Below are positions 58,247-64,000 of a stretch of 64,000 nt of DNA, piece by piece. The position numbers and the translations under genes are program-made. The notes beneath the pieces were generated by a model. The model worked only from the letters and a program-made list of their open reading frames with translations. It had not been told where the DNA came from and did no database searches. This DNA is from JAFGXT01 sp963677165 (GTDB lineage: Bacteria; Verrucomicrobiota; Lentisphaeria; Victivallales; SZUA-371). Each line of letters opens with the position of its first letter. Position 1 is the first letter of the stretch. The stretch is from assembly GCA_963677165.2 (NCBI GenBank), contig CAXXSX010000002.1, forward strand, positions 2,046,001 through 2,110,000, written 5' to 3'.

Positions 58247-59203
58247 TTACTGGCATTTTACGCTGTCGCGGATAATTAAACTGTATTCGAGAATCGAACG
58301 CTGGGGCTGACTGGACGCGTCCGGGAATGATTCAATAATGTCGGACGTAATCTCCGCGAGCTTGATATGATCCTGGGTGATTGTGGTCTGCGGCGGAGTC
58401 GCGTATCGTGAAAATAACTTATTTTCAGAAGCAATCAATGATACATCTTCCGGGACGCGCTTATTGAACAGCGAGAGGGCATAGGCGGTAATGATTCCTG
58501 CATTGCCGCCCGGACAAAACAACCCGTCGATTTTAAGTCTCAGCAGTTTTCCGATGAATTCCACGTAGTTATCATCTTCGCATATGTGTATTAAATTGTC
58601 ATGAGCGGGAAGTCCTCTGCTTTCAAGTGCCTTGGTGATGGCTGTACAACGAATATCAACATTGCCGGTACCGGGCTCTCCATGAATAATACTGCCGATC
58701 TTACGACAACCGCGTTCATATAAATGATTGATGGCAAGTTCCATGCCTTGAGATTCATTGGAACGGACCGAATAGACGTTTGATGAATGCGGCGGTGCAT
58801 CGCGGTCAACCAGTACTAATGGTGCTGAAAAACGTTCTGACCACTTACTGAAATCTCCGGGTTCGGCACCAATCGCCACCGCGCCGCAAAACTGTATGCT
58901 GTCCAGACGTTCGATGTTGTCTTGCGGCAGTACTTCAATACGGAAACCGCGTTTGGGGAGTACGAATGTAAGTGCCATCATTACCATTTCCAGACAGTTG
59001 CGAATGGGATATATTTCATCGCCGGGTAGAATGATTACCACATTGCGTTGTTTGGTGGAAAGCCGGGGATGATAATTATATTTCCGGGCAATAGCGAAAA
59101 CATGTTCTCTGACCTCGTTTCTGATATTCGGATGATGACTGAATACCCGCGATACTGTGGCGGGAGAGACTCCTGCCAGTTTGGCTATCTCCTGAAGCTT
59201 CAT
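58247..59203 (-). CDS. LacI-family regulator of the catabolic operon
   Basis: A 318-residue LacI/GalR repressor. HTH MKLQEIAKLAGVSPATVSRV (1-20), hinge RVFSHHPNIRNEVREH. The effector domain is short, with VVIILPGDEIYPIRNCLEMV, APLVLVDRDAPPHSSNVYSV, GCRKIGSIIHGEPGTGN and PEDVSLIASENKLFSRYATP, then PQTTITQDHIKLAEI. It is divergent from the MDR dehydrogenase operon, the layout of a local regulator that responds to the operon's substrate. It converges with the 57680 gene with three bases between them. Confidence 0.92.
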   Translation of the reverse strand: MKLQEIAKLAGVSPATVSRVFSHHPNIRNEVREHVFAIARKYNYHPRLSTKQRNVVIILPGDEIYPIRNCLEMVMMALTFVLPKRGFRIEVLPQDNIERLDSIQFCGAVAIGAEPGDFSKWSERFSAPLVLVDRDAPPHSSNVYSVRSNESQGMELAINHLYERGCRKIGSIIHGEPGTGNVDIRCTAITKALESRGLPAHDNLIHICEDDNYVEFIGKLLRLKIDGLFCPGGNAGIITAYALSLFNKRVPEDVSLIASENKLFSRYATPPQTTITQDHIKLAEITSDIIESFPDASSQPQRSILEYSLIIRDSVKCQ

Positions 59204-59305
59204 GAAAGTTTTCCTTAAAATTGATTCGTTTTCAATATATATGCTATTTTACAGAAAAACAATATTTTTTCCATCAAGCTTTTCATCAAAGAATATTGAC
59301 ATGGG

Positions 59306-59334
59306 TTGCTACTGTTGTTGCATAATAGTATAAT
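59306..59334 (+). promoter_or_regulatory. Promoter of the catabolic operon
   Basis: TTGCTA (59306-59311), 17 bases, TATAAT (59329-59334). An overlapping TTGACA at 59296-59301 pairs less well with CATAAT (59321-59326; 19-base spacer). The ATG of the first gene is 34 bases downstream. The intergenic region also carries A/T-rich CG-containing stretches (for example near 59228) that could be LacI sites, but no clean palindrome was seen. Confidence 0.6.
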
Positions 59335-59367
59335 TGAAATATCGAAAACAACTGGAGATTGTCGATT

Positions 59368-60399
59368 ATGACCGGATATTACATTGTCTTTGAATCCAAA
59401 GGCAAGGCGGTTTTGAAGGAGTATGAGGTACCGGAACCGAAGGCGGATGAAGTATTGCTGGAAAGCGATTTCAGCGCGGTCAGCGCCGGAACCGAACGGG
59501 CAAATTTAATGCAAATGCCCAATACGGGAACAACAGGCGGTTACGGAGATAAAAATGGAAAATTTCCGTTTATTCCCGGCTACAGCGCAGTTGGCAAAGT
59601 AATTGCCGCCGGTAGGGATGTTACGAATCTGGAAATTGGTGACCGGGTAATCATTACCTGGGGCGGACACCGTTCTCACACCATTAAACGTGCTGAGACG
59701 GTTATGAAAATTGATGATGACTCCATTGATTCTGTTGACGCGTCGTTTGCCCACATCGCGTCGTTTCCTTTTCTTGGCGTACGCAAACTTAAAATCGAAA
59801 TCGGTGAAGCGGTAATGATTGCCGGGATGGGAATTCTTGGTGCCTTTGCGGTACAGATCGCTAATCTTTCCGGCGCGATCCCGGTACTGGTATCCGATTT
59901 TGATCCGACCCGTCGCGAGCTGGCGGTGAAACTGGGAGCGACTCACGCTTTTTCTCCCGCCGATCCTGATTTTTTCGAAAATGTCAAAGCCGCTACTGAC
60001 GGCAATGGACCCAATGCGGTTGTCGAAGTGACCGGTTCCGCGCAGGCGTTGCAGCAGGCGCTGGAATATATCGCCTGGGAAGGACGAATCTCATTGCTGG
60101 GATGTACCCGGATATCCGATGTGCCGATTGATTTTTATAAATATGTTCACCGTCGTGGAATTTCTTTGATCGGTGCACATACAATGACCCGTTCGAAACA
60201 GGAATCGGCTCCGTTCCACTGGACCGAGCATGACGACTACCGGACGTTCCTGAAATTGGTGAAAGCCGGAAAACTTCAGGTTAAACCGCTTATTTCTGAA
60301 ATTGTTTCCCCTGAAGCCGCATCGGACGTATACGGTCGTCTGGCAGAAATGAAAAATCCGCCGCTTGGATTTGTTTTTGACTGGACAAAACTACGCTAA
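59368..60399 (+). CDS. MDR-family dehydrogenase without catalytic zinc
   Basis: A 343-residue medium-chain dehydrogenase/reductase. The N-terminal GroES domain has FSAVSAGTERANL (about 37-49), where zinc enzymes have a catalytic Cys: here it is Ser-Ala-Gly-Thr-Glu, and the structural zinc Cys cluster is also missing. GYSAVGKVIAAGRDVTNLEI follows. The Rossmann domain has VMIAGMGILGAFAVQIANLS (about 152-171) and DFDPTRRELAVKLGATHAFS, then VVEVTGSAQALQQAL. It probably oxidises a sugar or polyol with NAD(P). GGAG lies 10 bases before the ATG; a TTG 9 bases earlier is too close. It is the first gene of the six-gene catabolic cluster. Confidence 0.85.
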   Translation: MTGYYIVFESKGKAVLKEYEVPEPKADEVLLESDFSAVSAGTERANLMQMPNTGTTGGYGDKNGKFPFIPGYSAVGKVIAAGRDVTNLEIGDRVIITWGGHRSHTIKRAETVMKIDDDSIDSVDASFAHIASFPFLGVRKLKIEIGEAVMIAGMGILGAFAVQIANLSGAIPVLVSDFDPTRRELAVKLGATHAFSPADPDFFENVKAATDGNGPNAVVEVTGSAQALQQALEYIAWEGRISLLGCTRISDVPIDFYKYVHRRGISLIGAHTMTRSKQESAPFHWTEHDDYRTFLKLVKAGKLQVKPLISEIVSPEAASDVYGRLAEMKNPPLGFVFDWTKLR

Positions 60400-60425
60400 A
60401 AAAACAACTACAGAGGTTAAACATA

Positions 60426-61445
60426 ATGGATAAGATAAAAGTCGGTCAGATAGGAGTGTGTCATGAGCATGCTTCCGGAAAGATGAATACACTTAAGCTT
60501 TTGCCGGAAGTATTTGAAATTGTCGGAATCGTCGATGACCGAAATTCAACGACGCCGAAATTCGCCGGTAGCAATGTTGATTTATATAAAGACCTGAAAT
60601 GGATGACGGAGGAAGAGCTTTTCAATACGCCTGGACTTCAAGGGGTGTTTGTGGAAACTCCGAATTTGGACCTGGTGCCGACTGCGCTGCGTTGCATGGA
60701 ACGGAATTTGCCAATGCATATGGACAAACCCGGCGGCGAGAGTTTTGAAGATTTTGAGATATTACGCAAGGGGTGTGAAGAGCGTAAACTCCCGTTTCAG
60801 ATGGGCTATATGTTTCGAGGCAACCCGGCGATTCAATGGACCATGAAAGCGATAAAAGAGGGATGGCTGGGGGATATTTTTGAAATACAGGCCAGCATGA
60901 GCCATAACTACGGTGAAGAGCCGTATCAGGAATATATTGGAAAATTCAAGGGCGGTATCATGTTTAACCTGGGATGCCATTTGGTTGATCTGGTTGTAGC
61001 CATGCTTGGCAGGCCGGACAATGTTATGCCGTTTCTAAAGTCTGCTCCCGGATATCCTGATTCCATCAAAAATAACTGTCTGACAATTCTTGAATATCCG
61101 CATGCGACCGTTACGTTGCGCGCATGCAGTAAGGAAATTTCCGGGCTGAATGATCGACGCTTTAAGCTTTGTGGAACGAAAGGTACAGTTGAATTTTGCC
61201 CGATGGAACGTTTTGACGGTAAAGCGTTTACAATGCAGATGGCCTTGGCAGAAGATATTCCCGATTATAATGCTGGTTCTCATATTGTGGATTTTGGAAT
61301 TATTCGTGACCGCTATGAAGGTGAATTACTGGATTTCGCAAAAATGATCCGGGGCGAAATGGAAAATCCTTACACCTGTGAGCATGATTGCCTGGTTCAG
61401 GAGGTGTGTCTGGCCGCATCCGGATATACAACTTGGAGCAAGTGA
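60426..61445 (+). CDS. Gfo/Idh/MocA-family oxidoreductase
   Basis: A 339-residue protein with an N-terminal Rossmann fold (KVGQIGVCHEHASGKMNTLK, 4-23), GVFVETPNLDLVPTALRCME, and the motif NLPMHMDKPGGESFEDFEIL containing the catalytic Lys region (usually EKP; here DKPGG). The C-terminal sheet domain includes GGIMFNLGCHLVDLVVAMLG with the conserved GxHxxD (GCHLVD). Members oxidise or isomerise sugars and inositols, some by redox-neutral mechanisms. It follows the MDR gene by 26 bases and its end overlaps the region before the MBL gene. Confidence 0.88.
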   Translation: MDKIKVGQIGVCHEHASGKMNTLKLLPEVFEIVGIVDDRNSTTPKFAGSNVDLYKDLKWMTEEELFNTPGLQGVFVETPNLDLVPTALRCMERNLPMHMDKPGGESFEDFEILRKGCEERKLPFQMGYMFRGNPAIQWTMKAIKEGWLGDIFEIQASMSHNYGEEPYQEYIGKFKGGIMFNLGCHLVDLVVAMLGRPDNVMPFLKSAPGYPDSIKNNCLTILEYPHATVTLRACSKEISGLNDRRFKLCGTKGTVEFCPMERFDGKAFTMQMALAEDIPDYNAGSHIVDFGIIRDRYEGELLDFAKMIRGEMENPYTCEHDCLVQEVCLAASGYTTWSK

Positions 61446-61453
61446 AACGCGTA

Positions 61454-62197
61454 ATGAAGCTGTACAGGTTCCAGAGCGGGACGATTATCACCAAGAAGCA
61501 TCTACTGGTAAGCGGTCCGGTTAGTGATGAACCATATGAGGTGCCTGTACCGTTTTATTTGATAGATCATCCGAAAGGGAAAGTGTTGTTTGATACCGGT
61601 CAGCCGTATTCCGCAATTTCAGGACCGAAAAGCGGAGATTATATTCCGGTGATGTCTGGAGAGCATTATGTGTCGAACCAGTTAAAACGGCACGGACTGA
61701 AGACAACCGACATTACATATATTGTGTTATCGCATTTGCATTCAGACCATGCCGGAGGGCTTGAGGCATTCTGCGATACGGAATGTTTTGTCAATGAGGC
61801 GGAATTGCAGAACGTTGGCAAAACATTTTTTGAAGAGCATCCTTTAAAGTGGAAACTGCTGAAAGAAGATTATGATATCTTCGGTGACGGCAAAGTCGTC
61901 ATTGTTTTTACACCGGGACATACTCCTGGCCATCAGTCGCTGCTGGTCACACTGGATGAAGGAAAAATTTTATTGGCGGCGGACAGTGTTTATACTGATG
62001 AAATACTGGATCACAATGTATTGCCGGGAGTGTTTAACAATAAAGAAGATACGATAGAGACGCTGAACAAAATCAAGGGAATGCGTAACGAAGGTATAAA
62101 AATAGTTTCCGGACATCCGTACGACGGCGGAGAGCCTCCGCTGGCAAGTAGCGCTTCAAACTTCGCAAATAAGTTTGCTGCGGAAACGGGAAAATAA
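61454..62197 (+). CDS. Metallo-beta-lactamase-fold lactonase-like hydrolase
   Basis: A 247-residue MBL-fold protein related to N-acyl homoserine lactonases. The metal motif HLHSDHAGG (H-x-H-x-D-H at about 94-99) and FTPGHTPGHQSLLV (second His near 165), with ADSVYTDE (Asp ligand) and a late His in VSGHPYDGGE, complete the site. Alternative starts GTG 61442 (overlaps previous stop) or ATG 61454 exist; neither has an ideal ribosome site and ATG is preferred. In a sugar operon, sugar lactone hydrolysis is more plausible than quorum quenching. It would follow the Gfo/Idh step if that step makes a lactone. Confidence 0.8.
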   Translation: MKLYRFQSGTIITKKHLLVSGPVSDEPYEVPVPFYLIDHPKGKVLFDTGQPYSAISGPKSGDYIPVMSGEHYVSNQLKRHGLKTTDITYIVLSHLHSDHAGGLEAFCDTECFVNEAELQNVGKTFFEEHPLKWKLLKEDYDIFGDGKVVIVFTPGHTPGHQSLLVTLDEGKILLAADSVYTDEILDHNVLPGVFNNKEDTIETLNKIKGMRNEGIKIVSGHPYDGGEPPLASSASNFANKFAAETGK

Positions 62198-62216
62198 TGA
62201 TAACAAAGGTGAAAAT

Positions 62217-62960
62217 ATGAGATTTAAGGATAAAGTTGCGATTATTACCGGAGCGGCTTCAGGAATGGGATTATTATCGGCGCAGTGCCTGATTGCTGAA
62301 GGAGCAAAGGTTGTTTTGGTAGATGTCAATGCCGAAGCTGTTGAAGCTGCGGCGGAAGAGTTAAGAAAAGACGGCGGAGAAGCCATTGGAATTCAGGTGG
62401 ACGTTCGTAACTATGATCAGGTGGAAAAAGCTGCCGCAACCGCACTTGAAAAGTTCGGCAGTATTGATATCATGATGAATTATGCCGGTGGCGCAGAAAC
62501 CAGGGTTTTAAACTGTAATAAACCTTTTTATGAGCAGCCGATTGAGATAATCGACTGGGGGATTGATGTGAATTTGAAAGGCCCGGTTTATTTCTGCCGT
62601 GCGGTACTCGGCACCATGATTAAGCAGAAAAGCGGAGTCATCATCAACCTGGGATCAGTAACAGGTATTGAAGGAGCAGAAGGCGCAACATGTTACAGTA
62701 CATCAAAAAGCGGAATCATCGGGCTTACAAAGTCATTGGCGCTGTCTGGTGCTCCGCATAACGTCCGTGCCTGCTGTGTCTCTCCAGGACCTGTGCTGAC
62801 TCGTCCTGGTATGGCAAATATGAAAACCCGTCTTGGCCGTGCTGCCGAGCCGCAGGAGGTGGTGGATCTGATTCTCTACCTTTGCTCTGATAAAGCCGCT
62901 TTTATTACCGGTACAAATTACATGATCGACGGTGGACGAACCATCGGCGGCATGGGTTGA
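62217..62960 (+). CDS. SDR-family oxidoreductase
   Basis: A 247-residue short-chain dehydrogenase. The cofactor motif is TGAASGMG (about 11-18), followed by LVDVNAEAVEAAAEEL (acidic residue DVN favouring NAD), NYAGG at the NNAG position, and catalytic Ser and Tyr-x3-Lys in NLGSVTGIEGAEGATCYSTS then KSG. C-terminal ALSGAPHNVRACCVSPGPVL and FITGTNYMIDGGRTIGGMG. A longer reading (from 62175) is less likely: AAGGTG sits before ATG 62217. Substrate unknown, probably a hydroxy acid or sugar. Confidence 0.9.
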   Translation: MRFKDKVAIITGAASGMGLLSAQCLIAEGAKVVLVDVNAEAVEAAAEELRKDGGEAIGIQVDVRNYDQVEKAAATALEKFGSIDIMMNYAGGAETRVLNCNKPFYEQPIEIIDWGIDVNLKGPVYFCRAVLGTMIKQKSGVIINLGSVTGIEGAEGATCYSTSKSGIIGLTKSLALSGAPHNVRACCVSPGPVLTRPGMANMKTRLGRAAEPQEVVDLILYLCSDKAAFITGTNYMIDGGRTIGGMG

Positions 62961-63001
62961 TCACAAATCTAACAGAATAATATAATTCAATGGAGAGCAT
63001 C

Positions 63002-63784
63002 ATGAAATTTTCTTTTCTAAACAAACAATTTCCGGTAATCACCGGGATTTTTGCCGGACAGACTCCTCAGGAGTTGATCGCAGAAGCCAGACACACGGAA
63101 TACGAAGGCGGGCAGGGCGTTTGCATTGACCTGTTTGACTTAAAACCGGAATTCAGAAACTATGACGGTTTGAAAAGCATTATTGACGCGATAAATCTGC
63201 CTACCATGTTTTATTTTTACCGTAACGACAAATGGGGAAATCCCACCGAAGAGGAACGTCAGGAACTGCTGCTCACTGCCGCGGAAGCCGGGGCTTCTAT
63301 GATTGACGTAATGGGGGATGTATATGATCCGTCTCCGATGGAAATTACCCATAATCCCGAAGCCATTGACAAACAGAAAAAACTGATTGACAAGATTCAT
63401 TCCATCGGTTCACAAGTGGTAATGTCCTCTCACATGCCGACTATGGCACGCAGCACAGAACAAGTGCTGGAACATATGCTGGAGGTTGAAAAGCGGGGAG
63501 CTGATGTGGTTAAAATCGTTACCGGAGCATTTACCGAAGATGATCTGGCAGAAGCTGTAAAAACAACGATTACGCTGAAGAAAGAACTAAAAACTCCGTT
63601 TATTCATCTGTGCAATGGTCCATATGGTCGTCCGCATCGTTACTTCGGTCCAACTCTTGGTCTGGCGATCTGCTTTGCCGTGCCGCGTTACGAACCGCGC
63701 TACGGCATGCATCAGCCGACTGTTCGTGCCATGAAAACGGCTATCGAAAATATGCACTGGAATATTAGTGACGTAATGCAATAA
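63002..63784 (+). CDS. Type I 3-dehydroquinate dehydratase-like TIM barrel
   Basis: A 260-residue TIM-barrel protein. Its ordering resembles AroD (type I dehydroquinase): a first strand GQGVCIDLFDLKPE where AroD has the Glu-containing segment, SSHMPTMARSTEQVLEHMLE with a His at the catalytic His position, and KRGADVVKIVTGAFTEDDLA with the expected Schiff-base Lys (VVKI). The end carries HLCNGPYGRPHRYFGPTLGL then AICFAVPRYEPRYGMHQPTV, where AroD has the substrate-closing loop. The role in shikimate synthesis is doubtful given the catabolic setting: a dehydratase or aldolase on a sugar-derived keto acid is more likely. GGAGAG precedes the ATG at 63002; a start at 62990 is less likely. Confidence 0.72.
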   Translation: MKFSFLNKQFPVITGIFAGQTPQELIAEARHTEYEGGQGVCIDLFDLKPEFRNYDGLKSIIDAINLPTMFYFYRNDKWGNPTEEERQELLLTAAEAGASMIDVMGDVYDPSPMEITHNPEAIDKQKKLIDKIHSIGSQVVMSSHMPTMARSTEQVLEHMLEVEKRGADVVKIVTGAFTEDDLAEAVKTTITLKKELKTPFIHLCNGPYGRPHRYFGPTLGLAICFAVPRYEPRYGMHQPTVRAMKTAIENMHWNISDVMQ

Positions 63785-63803
63785 TTATATAGGAAGCATT
63801 GCC

Positions 63804-64000
63804 ATGAAATTTGATGGAAAAACCGCAATCGTAACCGGGGCTGCTCAAGGACTCGGAAGATCAACCGCACTGCAGCTGTCTCGCAGCGGAGCCAAGGTTG
63901 CGATCGTCGATATTAACAAAGAACAGCTTGAGCAGGTGGGAGAGGAAATTACCTCTGCTGGTGGAGAGGCTTTGGTTTTAACTGTGGATGTCTCGAAGTA
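63804..64000 (+). CDS. SDR-family oxidoreductase, second (3' end outside window)
   Basis: The first 65 codons are visible: MKFDGKTAIVTGAAQGLGRS (TGAAQGLG cofactor motif), AIVDINKEQLEQV with Asp at the NAD-selecting position, and GGEALVLTVDVSK at the end of the visible part. This is a clear short-chain dehydrogenase, related to but distinct from the SDR at 62217-62960. AGGAAG lies 8 bases before the ATG. It continues the catabolic operon beyond the window. Confidence 0.9.
   Translation, partial: MKFDGKTAIVTGAAQGLGRSTALQLSRSGAKVAIVDINKEQLEQVGEEITSAGGEALVLTVDVSK

Noticed and set aside
1..64000. tRNA, rRNA, CRISPR arrays, toxin-antitoxin pairs
   Set aside because: Scanned by eye for GGTTCGAATCC-type arms, repeat-spacer arrays and small paired genes; none found. 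A tRNA search program could still find one.

Overview
The window looks like a chromosomal segment of a Gram-negative member of the PVC superphylum, most likely Lentisphaerota. This is inferred from gene content, not from a marker-gene search. The pointers are two large prepilin-like proteins (FTLIELLVVIAIIAILAS type, one with a clear H-X9-DG tail) next to LacI regulators and secreted glycoside hydrolases, a fused SecDF, a PrkA/YeaH/SpoVR cluster, and a GxxExxY relic. No tRNA, rRNA, CRISPR array or complete insertion sequence was seen.

Layout. (1) 1-9532, minus strand: a flagellar cluster in the order fliF-fliG-fliH-fliI-fliJ-motE-like-fliK, then a terminator, then flgD-flgE-flbD and a second FlbD-type gene cut by the window edge. 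Candidate sigma-54 (GG-N10-GC) sites precede both fliF and flgD. (2) 9764-12910, minus: yajC-secDF with a promoter and a UUCG-loop terminator. (3) 13078-15480, minus: two glycosyltransferases. (4) 15946-20796, plus: a sugar ABC importer (TPR lipoprotein-like or secreted protein, membrane-anchored binding protein, two permeases, no ATPase) interrupted between the permeases by a decayed GxxExxY cassette with inverted CACGAAG-type ends, and closed by a long nested terminator. (5) 21013-33173: housekeeping genes (tsaD, gph-like, an HD hydrolase, obg, rpmA, ribF, pilT, pdxJ), a MerR-HTH/membrane/coiled-coil protein, a DUF3524 (queuosine-mannosyltransferase-type) glycosyltransferase, a diverged CobS-like membrane protein and an FkbM methyltransferase. 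(6) 33153-36254, minus: a 1033-residue double glycosyltransferase. (7) 36632-43980, plus: prkA-yeaH-spoVR plus a second, divergent prkA, tightly packed as one operon.

(8) 44067-54109, minus: a glycan-use region with a small secreted protein, a 1500-residue GH2 enzyme, an H-X9-DG prepilin, a GH29-like enzyme and an autoregulated LacI gene, followed by a second LacI/prepilin pair. Both lacI promoters carry paired operators, one in the -35/-10 spacer and one just downstream. (9) 54183-57559: a glycosyltransferase and a MarR regulator with a near-perfect palindromic site, divergent from an enolase that carries a Cys-rich C-terminal tail. (10) 57680-64000: a small secreted protein, then a LacI gene divergent from a catabolic operon of MDR dehydrogenase, Gfo/Idh oxidoreductase, MBL-fold lactonase, SDR, type I dehydroquinase-like TIM barrel and a second SDR cut by the window end.

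How they fit together: the glycan regions (8 and 10) together with the ABC importer (4) suggest a saprophyte or gut-type organism that cuts decorated polysaccharide outside the cytoplasm, imports oligosaccharides and oxidises unusual sugars. The best candidates for something undescribed are the two-kinase PrkA operon, the region 10 oxidation/lactonase/dehydratase pathway, and the GxxExxY cassette.
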